Source: Microbacterium sp. 2FI
Lineage (GTDB): Bacteria; Actinomycetota; Actinomycetes; Actinomycetales; Microbacteriaceae
Direction: 5' to 3'
DNA: 64,000 nt
Assembly: GCF_005502885.1 (NCBI RefSeq)
Contig: NZ_SCMR01000012.1
Span: 47,328 to 111,327, forward strand
Under the pieces are notes generated by a model. That model was given only the letters and a program-made list of their open reading frames with translations, did no database searches and was not told where the DNA came from. Positions 23,428 through 32,465 of the stretch are shown here, one piece after another. The translations under genes were made by a program, and so were the position numbers. Within the stretch, counting starts at the first letter, position 1; every line of letters begins with the position of its first letter.

Positions 23428-25890
23428 TCAGTCCTCGCGCAGCACTTCGCCCGGCGCCTTGTCGGGGCGCAGGCCCCGCCACCGCGAATGACGGAGGATG
23501 CCGTCGGGCGTGAACTCGGCGAACTCGACCTCGCCGACCAGATCTGGTCGCACCCACAGGGCATCGGACGCATCGGCGGCCGGAATCCCGACGAACGGGT
23601 TCTCGTCGGTCCGCAGCGGCGTGAGCAGCGATTCGAGCTTGGCGAGCGTCGCGTCACTGAACCCCGTCCCCACGCGGCCTGCGTACTGGAGTCCGTCGGG
23701 ACTCGGAATGCCGACCAGAAGCGATCCGATCGCGCCGGTGCGTCCGCCCTTGCCCGGGCGGATCGCGCCGATCACGACCTCTTGCGTTCGGGTGAGCTTG
23801 ACCTTCAGCCAGGACTCGGAGCGCATGCCGCGGCGATACGTCGACGCCGGGTCTTTCACCACGATCCCCTCGAGACCGAAGCGCCTGCTCGCCGCGAGCG
23901 CCCCGTCGACGTCGTCGAATACCGGCGGCACGACGATCGGGTCGATCGCATCGGCGGCGAGGGATTCCAGGATGCCGCGCCGGTCGGTGAGAGGAAGGAC
24001 CGCGGCATCCGTCCCTGCGTGCGTCAGCACGTCGAAGAGGAAGTAATGCACGGGTGTGCGCGGGGCCTCGCGTTCGATCTCGCGGGGCTTGGAGAGGTTC
24101 ATGCGCGCCTGCAGGCGTGGGAAGCTCGGTCTGCCCTGCGCGTCGAGCGCCACGATCTCGCCGTCGACAACGGCAGGCTCGGGCCCGAGGTCGGCATCGA
24201 CCCGCGTGAGCTCGGGGTACTTGGCGGTGATGTCGTTGCCGGAGCGGGCGCGCAGGTGGAGGCGCCGCCCGTCCCACACGCCGATGGCCCGGATGCCGTC
24301 CCATTTCACCTCGACCCAGGGATCGTCCTCGGCCGACCAGCGTCGCGCGGCGTCGCGTGCGAGGCCCGGCGTCGCGTTGGTGGCGAGCATAGGGCGGAGG
24401 TCGGACGGCCGTGGGAACACGAAGGCTGCGGTGTCGGCCTGTTCGCTCGGCTCGACGGGCTCGGCATCGGGCTGCGGGCGGCCGGCGGCATCCGTCTTCA
24501 TGCGATGCAGCAGCCACGTCGACTTCTCGCCCGTGCCGTCGGTGCGGATCAGCACGAGGCGCACCCGCCCGAGCGGACCGCCCGGACGACCTTCGAGCGT
24601 GAAGATGATCTCGTCGTCGCGCCACTTCTCGAGCTCGTACCGCCCGTCGTCCCAGATCGTCATCGTGCCCGCCCCGTACTCTCCGCGCGGGATGGTGCCC
24701 GAGAACTCGGCGTACTCCATCGGGTGGTCCTCGGTCATGACGGCGAGGTTGTTGCGTCCGGTCGAATGAGGGATGCCGCGCGGCACAGCCCAGCTCACCA
24801 ACACGCCGTCGCGTTCGAGGCGCAGGTCCCAGTGCAGGCGCGACGCGTGGTGCTCCTGGATGACGAAGCGGGGGAGCGCGGTGCCCACTGCCGCTCCCGT
24901 CGCGCCCAGCGGGTTCGCCGGCACCGGTTCGGGCGTGCGTCCCGCCGTGCGCTTTGCGATGTATGCCGTGAGCGGGCCGTCGGAGCCGGCGCGGCCGCCG
25001 GCGTGGAATCCGAGGGCTGAGAGCGGATCGCCGAGCGCTTCGGTGCGCGCAAGCACCGCGTCGAAGAGGAGATGCTCGAGCCCGGGGTCGTCGAGTTCGT
25101 CCCACGTGCGCGGTGCGGCGACCGTCGGGCGTGCGCGGCCGCGCAACGAGTAGGGCGCGATCGTGGTCTTCGCGCCGTTGTTCTGGCTCCAGTCGATGAA
25201 CACCCGCCCCGGGCGGGCGACCTTCGCCATCTGACTCACGACGAGGTCGGGGTGGTCGGCCTCGATCGCCCGGGCGAGCTCCCTCGCGACCGCGGTGATC
25301 TGCTCGCTCGTCTGGGTGCCGGGAAGCGCCGCATACAGGTGGATGCCCTTGCTGCCGCTGGTGACGGGGAGCGGATCCAGGCCCATGCCGCGGAGGATCT
25401 CGCGGGCCCACCGGGCCACCTGGGCGCACTCGAGAAGTCCTGTCCCCGGGCCGGGATCGAGGTCGAGCACGAGTCGATCGGGGTTGCCCCGGTCGCCGTC
25501 CGGCGCGAAGCGCCACTGCGGCACGTGCAGCTCGAGGCTCGCGACCTGTGCGAGATAGACCAGGGTGGGCACATCGCCGATGAGCGGGTAGTCCTTGGCG
25601 CCGGTCGAATGGGGGATCGGCATCCGCTTCACCCACTCCGGCGCACCGCGCTCGAGATCCTTGGCGAAGAACGAGGGCTCGGGGGAGGCCTCGGTGCCGA
25701 CGCCCTCGGGCCAGCGCTTGCGGGTGACCGGGCGGCCGATCACGTGGGGGATGAGCACGCCCCCGATCCGGCTGTAATAGTCGATCACCTCGCCCTTGGT
25801 GGTGCCGGTCTCGGGGTAGAGCACCTTGTCGAGGTTCGTGATGCGGAGCCGCCGGCCGCCGATGCTCACCAGCTGCGGTTCCCCGGACAT
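23428..25890 (-). CDS. ligD: Multidomain NHEJ DNA ligase LigD
   Basis: This 820-residue protein contains all three LigD modules in mycobacterial order. The polymerase/primase domain (about 15-300) has VLDLDPGPG at 141-149. The 3'-phosphoesterase domain (about 340-475) has QEHHASRLHWDLRLE at 345-359. The ATP-dependent ligase domain (about 500-815) has the adenylated lysine at Lys529 (VEVKWDGIRAI). It fills, trims and seals double-strand breaks with Ku, whose gene is divergent 47 bases away. TACTCT lies seven bases before the ATG. It converges with the cation exporter gene. No LexA-like box was seen. Confidence 0.96.
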   Translation of the reverse strand: MSGEPQLVSIGGRRLRITNLDKVLYPETGTTKGEVIDYYSRIGGVLIPHVIGRPVTRKRWPEGVGTEASPEPSFFAKDLERGAPEWVKRMPIPHSTGAKDYPLIGDVPTLVYLAQVASLELHVPQWRFAPDGDRGNPDRLVLDLDPGPGTGLLECAQVARWAREILRGMGLDPLPVTSGSKGIHLYAALPGTQTSEQITAVARELARAIEADHPDLVVSQMAKVARPGRVFIDWSQNNGAKTTIAPYSLRGRARPTVAAPRTWDELDDPGLEHLLFDAVLARTEALGDPLSALGFHAGGRAGSDGPLTAYIAKRTAGRTPEPVPANPLGATGAAVGTALPRFVIQEHHASRLHWDLRLERDGVLVSWAVPRGIPHSTGRNNLAVMTEDHPMEYAEFSGTIPRGEYGAGTMTIWDDGRYELEKWRDDEIIFTLEGRPGGPLGRVRLVLIRTDGTGEKSTWLLHRMKTDAAGRPQPDAEPVEPSEQADTAAFVFPRPSDLRPMLATNATPGLARDAARRWSAEDDPWVEVKWDGIRAIGVWDGRRLHLRARSGNDITAKYPELTRVDADLGPEPAVVDGEIVALDAQGRPSFPRLQARMNLSKPREIEREAPRTPVHYFLFDVLTHAGTDAAVLPLTDRRGILESLAADAIDPIVVPPVFDDVDGALAASRRFGLEGIVVKDPASTYRRGMRSESWLKVKLTRTQEVVIGAIRPGKGGRTGAIGSLLVGIPSPDGLQYAGRVGTGFSDATLAKLESLLTPLRTDENPFVGIPAADASDALWVRPDLVGEVEFAEFTPDGILRHSRWRGLRPDKAPGEVLRED

Positions 25891-25897
25891 GAGGCCC

Positions 25898-25903
25898 AGA
25901 GTA
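25898..25903 (-). promoter_or_regulatory. -10 element TACTCT for ligD
   Basis: TACTCT on the minus strand ends seven bases before the ligD ATG at 25890, predicting a leaderless ligD message. Confidence 0.5.
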
Positions 25904-25937
25904 GCCGCGACGGGTGTGACAGGTGTGTACTGGTGTG

Positions 25938-26807
25938 ATGAGAGCGATCTGGAAGGGCGCCTTGACGTTCGGGCTCGTCAACGTGCCGGTCAAGGTGTAC
26001 TCGGCGACCGAAGACCACGACGTGTCGCTGCATCAGGTGCACAATGCCGACGGCGGGCGGATCCGGTACCAGCGCAAGTGCGAGGTGTGCGGCGAGATCG
26101 TCGCCTTCCAGGACATCGACAAGGCGTATGACGACGGCGAGCAGACGGTGGTGCTGACAGCCGAGGATCTCGCTTCGCTCCCGTCCGAGCGCAGCCGCGA
26201 GATCGACGTGGTGGAGTTCGTGCCGAGCGACCAGGTCGACCTGCTCACCCTCGACAAGGCGTACTACCTCGAGCCCGACTCGATGTCGCCGAAGGCGTAT
26301 GTGCTGCTGCGCAAGACCCTCGAGCAGACCGACCGCACCGCGATCGTGCGGTTCTCGCTGCGCCAGAAGACCCGGCTTGCGGCACTGCGCGTCCGCGGTG
26401 ACGTGCTCGTGCTTCAGACCCTGCTGTGGGCCGATGAGGTGCGCGAGGCGGCGTTCCCGGCGCTGGACGAGCCCGTGCGCATCTCGGCGAAGGAGCTCGA
26501 GCTGTCGGCATCCCTCGTCGAGAGCTTTGCGAGCGATTTCGATCCGTCACAGTTCGCCGACGAGTACCAGGATGAGCTGCGCACCCTCATCGAGGCGAAG
26601 CTCGAGAAGGGCGATGCGCTCGACACCTCCGAGACCTTCGGCGAACGCGACGACGCCGAAGCCGGCGGCGAGGTCATCGACCTCATGGCGGCGCTGCGCG
26701 CGAGCGTCGAGCGATCGCGTGCGGCGCGCGACGAGAAGGACAAGCCGAAGGCGGATGCCGAGAAGAAGAAGCCGGCGGCGAAGAAGAAGACGTCGAAAGC
26801 GTCGTAG
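25938..26807 (+). CDS. ku: Ku protein (non-homologous end joining)
   Basis: This 289-residue bacterial Ku homodimer subunit binds DNA ends and recruits LigD. MRAIWKGALTFGLVNVPVKVY is the typical N-terminus and fixes the start at 25938, although an in-frame GTG lies five codons upstream. The core beta-barrel is followed by a Lys/Ala-rich C-terminal tail (about 262-289) typical of actinobacterial Ku proteins, thought to help DNA binding. It is divergent from ligD and ends in a hairpin shared with the convergent DedA gene. Confidence 0.96.
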   Translation: MRAIWKGALTFGLVNVPVKVYSATEDHDVSLHQVHNADGGRIRYQRKCEVCGEIVAFQDIDKAYDDGEQTVVLTAEDLASLPSERSREIDVVEFVPSDQVDLLTLDKAYYLEPDSMSPKAYVLLRKTLEQTDRTAIVRFSLRQKTRLAALRVRGDVLVLQTLLWADEVREAAFPALDEPVRISAKELELSASLVESFASDFDPSQFADEYQDELRTLIEAKLEKGDALDTSETFGERDDAEAGGEVIDLMAALRASVERSRAARDEKDKPKADAEKKKPAAKKKTSKAS

Positions 26808-26843
26808 GCGTCGTTACAAGTCGGAGGAGCTATGACGCCTACG
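26803..26843. terminator. Bidirectional hairpin overlapping both stop codons of ku and the DedA gene
   Basis: Bases 26803-26812 and 26834-26843 form a perfect 10-bp stem around a 21-base loop. The left arm contains the ku stop TAG and the right arm contains the stop of the convergent DedA gene. It is the only structure in the 31-base gap and probably ends both transcripts. Confidence 0.6.
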
Positions 26844-27681
26844 GCTTGGGGGCAACGCCGTCGCGGCCCTCGCGGCCCTCGTGGCCGTCGTGGTGGCCGT
26901 CGTGGTGCTCGGGTCCGCGCTCGAAGATCTCGGGATCGAGGACGAGCTCCTTCGCCTCTTCCTCGTCGGTGACGACGTCCTCGCCGGCGGCGGCGGCCTT
27001 CTTGGCCTTGCTGCGCTCGCGGAAGTAGTGCCACAGCGTCACCGCGGCGGTGCCGCCGACCGCGACGAGCAGGATCACGTCGATGTAGTTCTCGACGAAG
27101 TCGGCCACCGGCGGGATGAAGCCGATCGCGTAGCCGAACATCGTGAGGCCGAAGCCCCAGAGCACCGCGCCGATGAAGTTGTAGAGCGTGTATTTGCCCT
27201 TGTGCATGTGGCCGACGCCTGCGGCGACGGGGGCGAAGGTGCGGACGATGGGAACGAAGCGCGCGAGGATGATTGTGAGCCCGCCGAAGCGCTCGAAGAA
27301 CGAGTTCGTGCGTTCGACGTTCTTGACGCTGAACAGGCCCGATTCCTTCTTCTCGAAGACCGCCGGCCCGCCCTTGTGGCCGATGTAGTACCCGACCTCT
27401 CCGCCGATGAACGCCGAAAGGCCGATGAGCAGCGCCACCCACCAGACGCTGATGCCGAAGACGCCGTTGGGGGCGTAATCCTGCGGGTGCGAGAGGAGGC
27501 CCGCGATGACGAGCAGGGTGTCTCCCGGCAGGAGGAATCCGACGAGCAGCCCGGTCTCGGCGAAGACGATGAAGCAGACCACGACGAGCGCCCAAGGGCC
27601 TGCCCATTCGATGATCGCCGCAGGGTCGAGCCAGGGGATGAGAGCGATGTGCTGCAAGGTCGGATTCCCGTCGGTCGTCAC
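26839..27681 (-). CDS. DedA family membrane protein
   Basis: This 280-residue integral membrane protein is of the DedA/SNARE-associated (VTT) family. The signatures ETGLLVGFLLPGDTLL (about 42-57), FIGGEVGYYIGHKGG (near 92) and the Arg motif ILARFVPIVRTFAPVAAGVG (near 138) are all present. DedA proteins act as lipid scramblases, including undecaprenyl phosphate recycling in some members. The cytoplasmic tail is unusually long and charged, ending in a His/Asp/Glu-rich repeat (HHDGHHDGHEGREGRDG) that could bind metal. GTG start. tRNA-Leu lies 48 bases upstream on the same strand. Confidence 0.92.
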   Translation of the reverse strand: MTTDGNPTLQHIALIPWLDPAAIIEWAGPWALVVVCFIVFAETGLLVGFLLPGDTLLVIAGLLSHPQDYAPNGVFGISVWWVALLIGLSAFIGGEVGYYIGHKGGPAVFEKKESGLFSVKNVERTNSFFERFGGLTIILARFVPIVRTFAPVAAGVGHMHKGKYTLYNFIGAVLWGFGLTMFGYAIGFIPPVADFVENYIDVILLVAVGGTAAVTLWHYFRERSKAKKAAAAGEDVVTDEEEAKELVLDPEIFERGPEHHDGHHDGHEGREGRDGVAPKP

Positions 27682-27728
27682 GGTCGGCGGTGGTGGCGAA
27701 GTGCGGCGGAGGTGTCACCGTGCTCGCG

Positions 27729-27810
27729 TGCGGAAGGTGGGACTTGAACCCACACGCCCGAAGGCACAGGAACCTAAATCCTGCGTGTCTGCCGATTTCA
27801 CCACTCCCGC
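27729..27810 (-). tRNA. tRNA-Leu (anticodon UAG)
   Basis: On the minus strand the acceptor arms GCGGGAG and CTTCCGC pair, and the anticodon stem CAGGA/TCCTG closes the loop TTTAGGT, giving anticodon TAG. The GTTCAAGTC T-arm and a long variable arm, a class II feature of Leu tRNAs, are present. The 82-base gene ends at the discriminator A, and CCA is not encoded. Confidence 0.95.
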
Positions 27811-27872
27811 GGGTGGGATCAGTCTACGGGCGCGGCTGTGCGTCGGCTGTGGGGCTGACCCCCGGAGCGACC

Positions 27873-28085
27873 TCAGCGCTTGATGCCGAAGAGGAAGTAG
27901 CTGGCGGGTCCGATCCAGTTGATGAGGATCACCGGGATCCACCAGGGCTTGCGCCCCTGCACGTCGGCGGGGTCGCGGTGGGCCAGGTCCCAGAACGCGA
28001 GGAACGCGAAGGCGATCTGCACGAGTCCCACGAGCCCGAGCACGGCCTTCGTCGCGGGGGTGCGGGGCTCTTTCGAGAGTGGCAT
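27873..28085 (-). CDS. Small membrane protein, PLDc_N-like domain
   Basis: This 70-residue protein has two hydrophobic helices (about 14-33 and 46-65) joined by a short Asp/Arg loop. The ending PWWIPVILINWIGPASYFLFGIKR has the W..P...N..GP..Y.lFG pattern of the phospholipase D N-terminal (PLDc_N) membrane domain, here standing alone. AAGGGA lies seven bases before the ATG. Function is unknown; stand-alone copies are common in actinobacteria. Confidence 0.85.
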   Translation of the reverse strand: MPLSKEPRTPATKAVLGLVGLVQIAFAFLAFWDLAHRDPADVQGRKPWWIPVILINWIGPASYFLFGIKR

Positions 28086-28148
28086 GGCGGTTCCCTTCGG
28101 TGTGCGCCGGCTGCACTCTCCCATCCTGCCCCGCCGCGGCGGGTTCGG

Positions 28149-31100
28149 CTACGGCGGATCAGCAGAGACGCTCGTCAGCCGACCGCACATGGGCCGATAC
28201 TCGCGCGTGCCGAACGCATCGTGCCATTCCGATGTCGTGAGGTCACGGCCCGCGACCATGCATGCGTGTCGTGCCCACACGCCCGGATCGGTATCGAACT
28301 CGGAGACCGAGCCGTCGGCGTAGCCGATCCGGAGCGTCTCGGCATCACGGAACACGCCGTGCGCCGCCATGCTCGGTCGTGCCGACGACAGACGGGCGAA
28401 TGGCGCGGCGGAATCGCCGGACGAGACCACGACCTCGCCGTCGTAGCCGAGGCTCACGATCGATTCGCCGTCGTCCGAGAAGACGATCCACGTGACGGGG
28501 CCTTGATGGAGGGGCGCCGACGAACCGTACACGACCTCGCCCGTGCTGACGTCCATGACTCCGACGACGCCGTCACGCCCGCCGAACGCGTAATGCGATC
28601 CGTCCGGGCTGAACGCTGCGCGGACGGCCCACGAGTCGAGCCGGACGCGTCGCAGGATCGTTCCATCGTCGACTTCCGCGAACACCACCTCGGTGCCCGA
28701 TCCGGTGTCCATTCCCTGCGAGGTCACCGCAAGTACGCCTTCTCCGACCCGGAGGGCGGTGGCAGTCACACCGACCTCGATCGCCGGTCGCAGCTCATCG
28801 AGCGTGTGCGAATCGAGAATGCGCACGGTGCCTGCACGATCTGCCACCATCACACTGATGCCGTCGGGCGAGAACGCGAGCGCACCGTCGTTCGCGCCAC
28901 CGGGGTCACTCCTCGCGACGAGCTCGCCGGTCGAGGCCTCCCAGAGCTCGGTGACCCCCGCGCCGGTCACTGTTGCGAAGCGATGTCCGTCAGGATGGAA
29001 TGCCGCCCACCGCGCGAACTCCGCCGGGATGGGGCGAACCATCCCGGTCGCGACGTCGACGATGTCGACGCTCGTCTCACCCACCACCACGACCCGATCC
29101 CCCCGCGGGTCCACGACCGGCAAGCCGGCGACGACATGCTCGAGCGGGCGCTCCGACAGGATCTCGCGGAAGAGACCGGAGTCGCCGGTGAGATCCCATT
29201 CGATGACGGCGCCGTCCGCTCCTGCGGTGAAGAGGGCACCCGACGGACCGAACTCGACGCCGTGCACTGCGCCGACATGTGCGCGGAGGATCAGAGTCCG
29301 CTCGCCCGTGCGGGCGTCCCACACCATCGCCGTGTGATCATTGCCTACCGTGGCGACACGGGTGCCGTCGGGGCTGAATGCGGCATCCCTCACGTGGGCG
29401 GTATGCCCGACGAGGGCGATCGTCTGCCCGGTCACGGCGTCCTGGAGGAGCGCCTCGCTTCCCGCGCCGACGAGTGCGATCGTGCGCCCGTCGGCGCTGA
29501 CGGCGAGGAGCCCGAGCCCGCCGTAGGTGGCAGTCGCCTGCCCGGATGCGATGTCGAAGGCCACCGTCGGGCCGTACCCGCTCGCATAGAGCGTTCGCCC
29601 GTCCGGGGCGAACTCGACGACGCCGAATACATGGCGATCGGGGCTCAATGCGGGGTTCTCCCCGAGTTCGGGCAGGTCCATGACGATGGCGGGGGTGTCC
29701 GGCTCCCCGGCTCGCCACACCGCGATGTTGCCCGGCGGCGGGTACCACGGCATCGGGGCGATCGCGGCGATCAAGGCGGCATCGTCCGAGAACGACACGT
29801 CCGCGACGGGGAGCGGGAACCCGCCGAGTCGCGTGCCCGGACCGGTGGGGTCGCCCGAATCGACCACGCGCACTCCGATGTCGCGGCAGTCGGCCATCCA
29901 GCACTCGACGTTGACCGACGACACAGCGACCTGGCGGCCGTCCGAGCTGAGTTCGGCAGCGATGTACGAGGTCCCGTCGCCGCTCAGCCGGGCGATGCGC
30001 GATCGGCCCTCGGTCTCGAAGACGGCGACATCCTCGAGATCGTCGACGACCACGATCCGGCGTGCGTCGGCCGAGAGATCGAAGTCGTTGATGGGTGCTT
30101 CCCCGTTGCGGATGACGCGGGTCGCGAGCGGACTGCGCTGGATCGTATTGAGCAGGCTTCCCTGCGTCTCGACGCTGTTCCACAGCCCGATCGCCTCGGT
30201 CGCCAGCAGGAGAGCGCGATCGTAGGGTCGATCGACGAGGGCGCGAGCCGAGATGCGGCGGGCCTCGGCGACGAGCGCGCGATCGTCGGCCCGCTCCCGC
30301 TCGAGCGACGCGAAGGTCGCCGCCCCGGCTGCCACCAGGGCGAAGACGGCGGCGCCCGCGGTGAGTCGCCGCAACCACGCGACGTTCCGCCTTTCCCGGG
30401 CGAGCTGGATTCTGGCGGCCCGCAGGTCGGCCCGCTCGCGGCCGACCGAAGCATCGAGGAACGTCTCCTCGATGGATGTGAGCTCGCGAGATGCGGCATC
30501 CCGCCAAGCGAGTGCAGCGCTGAGCCGCGCGCCGCGGTACAGCTCGCTGTCGGGTCGCGCCATGGCATCCCACCCCGAGGCCGTCGCGGTGAGGTGCCGG
30601 AGGATGCGCTGCCCGTCGACGTCTTGTTCCAGCCACTCCGTCAGACGTGGCCATGCTCTCGCGAGTGCTTCGTGTGCGACCTCGACGGTGCCGCCGTCGC
30701 TCGTGAGCAGCCGTGCATCCACCAACAGGCGCACGAGCTCTGCGCGACGAGGGTCGGCCGTGACCACGTCGAACGGCATCCGGCGTCGGGTCGGCAGGGC
30801 GTCGGGGGTCGCGTCCACCAGGCGAAGCAGGAGCGATTGCAGGCGGCCGCGCTGCTCGTCCGAGAGCTCGCTGTAGAGCTGCTCGGCAGTCTGTGCGACA
30901 GCGCCGCTGATGCCGCCCGCGTCCGTGTATCCAGCGGCCGTGAGCGTGCGACCCTCGCGACGCAGCCACGTCTGGCGGAGTGCGTGCGACAGCAGCGGCA
31001 GCGCGCCGCGTTCATCCGCGACGTCGCGCAGCAGCAGATCGACGAGGCCGGGCTCGAGCAGGAGGCCCGCCTGTCGTGCGGGCCGTTCGATCACAGCGCG

Positions 31101-32345
31101 CAGGCCCCCTGAATCCAGCGGCCCGAGCAGCACGAGGTTCCGCTCGACGAGGCGGGCGAATTCGGGGTGCGTCGCGAGATCGCCCAGTCGGTCGGCACGC
31201 AGCGTGATCACGAGGAGGTCCTGCGAGAAGGACTCCGCGAGGGTGCGGAAGAAGAGCTCCCGCTCGGCGGGATCCTGACACAGCACCAGCGCCTCCTCGC
31301 ACTGGTCGACGATGAGTGCGCGCGGGCTGGAGGCGACGACGGCCTCGAGTGCGGCCATCGGCCGAGCGCCGGGTGTGATCACGGCGACGGTTCGCCCCTG
31401 CGCCTGCAGTGCGGCAGCGACACCGGCCCGCGCGACGGAGGACTTGCCGACGCCCGACGGCCCCGAGATGACGAGGACTCCGGACTCCGCGAGTGCGGGC
31501 AGCCATGACCGCAGTTCGCGCTCGCGACCGAAGAACAGCTCGGCATCGTCGAGTCCGGCCGGGACGAGGCCGAAATAGGGGCAGTCGTTACTGGGGGGCG
31601 TCGAGACCTCGCCGACACGGAGAGCCGAATCATGGCGCAAGATCGCCCGCTCGAGCTCAGCGAGCTCCGGCCCGGGGTCGAGCCCCAGTTCTTCGGCGAT
31701 GGTCGCGCGCGCCGCGCGCAGCGTCTGGAGCGCGTCGCTCTGTCGCCCCGCCCGGTACTGGGCCTGGGCGAGCAGCGCCCAGCGCTTCTCGCGCAACGGC
31801 TCCTGCGCCACGAGCGCATGCGCTTCGCCGATCACCTCGCCCAGCGTTCCGACCTCGAGGCGAGCTGCGAGAAGCGCTTCCTCGGTGTCGTCGCGCAGCT
31901 CCTCGAGTGCGGTCGCCTCCACCCGCACGAGCGGTGCGTCGTCGGACTCGCTGTACGCCCGACCGCGCCAGAGCGCCAGAGCCTCCGTGAACACATGGAC
32001 GGCGCGGTCGGGCTCGCCGAGGTGCTGGAGGTCGTGCCCGCGCGCCACTCGCTCGCGGAAGCGGGCGGCGTCGATCTGAACCTGCTCTGGGACGAGCCGG
32101 TAGGCGGAGCCGACGGTCTCGATCACGGCGGCGCCCAGCGCGCGCCGCAGGCGCATGACGCAGCCGGGAACGATCTTCGTCCACGACGCCGGCGGCGACT
32201 CTCCCCACAGCGCGTCGGCGAGCTCCGTCGCAGGCACGGCCTCGCCCGCACGGACGACGAGCGCGGCGAGCACGACGCGATCCCGCGGCGTGAGCGCCAG
32301 CGCGCCACCGTCAACGGTCACCGGCCCGAGTACGCCGATCTCCAC
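28149..32345 (-). CDS. Very large BTAD regulator with STAND ATPase and WD40 repeats
   Basis: Domains of this 1,398-residue protein in order are: an OmpR-like winged helix (about 8-85), a bacterial transcriptional activator (BTAD) domain (about 92-240), a STAND-type ATPase (about 262-655) with Walker A GPSGVGKS at 295-302 and Walker B ALIVDQCEE near 343-351, a hydrophobic helix (661-681), and WD40-like repeats from about 725 to 1350. It resembles SARP/AfsR-type regulators extended with a propeller sensor. Such STAND proteins are thought to switch from an inhibited to an oligomeric active state on ligand binding. The putative membrane helix between ATPase and propeller would place the repeats outside. 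A TTGACG/CAGAGT promoter fits the GTG start. Confidence 0.9.
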   Translation of the reverse strand: MEIGVLGPVTVDGGALALTPRDRVVLAALVVRAGEAVPATELADALWGESPPASWTKIVPGCVMRLRRALGAAVIETVGSAYRLVPEQVQIDAARFRERVARGHDLQHLGEPDRAVHVFTEALALWRGRAYSESDDAPLVRVEATALEELRDDTEEALLAARLEVGTLGEVIGEAHALVAQEPLREKRWALLAQAQYRAGRQSDALQTLRAARATIAEELGLDPGPELAELERAILRHDSALRVGEVSTPPSNDCPYFGLVPAGLDDAELFFGRERELRSWLPALAESGVLVISGPSGVGKSSVARAGVAAALQAQGRTVAVITPGARPMAALEAVVASSPRALIVDQCEEALVLCQDPAERELFFRTLAESFSQDLLVITLRADRLGDLATHPEFARLVERNLVLLGPLDSGGLRAVIERPARQAGLLLEPGLVDLLLRDVADERGALPLLSHALRQTWLRREGRTLTAAGYTDAGGISGAVAQTAEQLYSELSDEQRGRLQSLLLRLVDATPDALPTRRRMPFDVVTADPRRAELVRLLVDARLLTSDGGTVEVAHEALARAWPRLTEWLEQDVDGQRILRHLTATASGWDAMARPDSELYRGARLSAALAWRDAASRELTSIEETFLDASVGRERADLRAARIQLARERRNVAWLRRLTAGAAVFALVAAGAATFASLERERADDRALVAEARRISARALVDRPYDRALLLATEAIGLWNSVETQGSLLNTIQRSPLATRVIRNGEAPINDFDLSADARRIVVVDDLEDVAVFETEGRSRIARLSGDGTSYIAAELSSDGRQVAVSSVNVECWMADCRDIGVRVVDSGDPTGPGTRLGGFPLPVADVSFSDDAALIAAIAPMPWYPPPGNIAVWRAGEPDTPAIVMDLPELGENPALSPDRHVFGVVEFAPDGRTLYASGYGPTVAFDIASGQATATYGGLGLLAVSADGRTIALVGAGSEALLQDAVTGQTIALVGHTAHVRDAAFSPDGTRVATVGNDHTAMVWDARTGERTLILRAHVGAVHGVEFGPSGALFTAGADGAVIEWDLTGDSGLFREILSERPLEHVVAGLPVVDPRGDRVVVVGETSVDIVDVATGMVRPIPAEFARWAAFHPDGHRFATVTGAGVTELWEASTGELVARSDPGGANDGALAFSPDGISVMVADRAGTVRILDSHTLDELRPAIEVGVTATALRVGEGVLAVTSQGMDTGSGTEVVFAEVDDGTILRRVRLDSWAVRAAFSPDGSHYAFGGRDGVVGVMDVSTGEVVYGSSAPLHQGPVTWIVFSDDGESIVSLGYDGEVVVSSGDSAAPFARLSSARPSMAAHGVFRDAETLRIGYADGSVSEFDTDPGVWARHACMVAGRDLTTSEWHDAFGTREYRPMCGRLTSVSADPP

Positions 32346-32351
32346 GCGCCC

Positions 32352-32380
32352 ACTCTGGAACTTCGGCGGGCCCTCGTCAA
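32352..32380 (-). promoter_or_regulatory. Promoter of the BTAD-STAND-WD40 gene
   Basis: On the minus strand, TTGACG (32380-32375) and CAGAGT (32357-32352) are separated by 17 bases, and six bases separate the -10 from the GTG start. This is the clearest two-box promoter in the window. Confidence 0.55.
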
Positions 32381-32465
32381 TGGGGGTCGTTAACGGGCTG
32401 ATAACGGGTTGCGCTCCACTGATTCCACAGCGATCGCTGCACAGTTCCAGAAAAGGGGAGTCGGC

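Noticed and set aside
25890..25938. SOS (LexA) box between ligD and ku
   Set aside because: No GAAC-N4-GTTC or similar palindrome was found in the 47-base gap.
27682..27872. Attachment site of an integrated element at tRNA-Leu
   Set aside because: No integrase, no repeated tRNA 3' end and only housekeeping-type genes are nearby.
27690..31112. 1,140-codon plus-strand open frame opposite the BTAD-STAND-WD40 gene and through the tRNA
   Set aside because: It reads antisense to clear domains and a tRNA, and its translation is Arg/Asp-rich without recognisable motifs.
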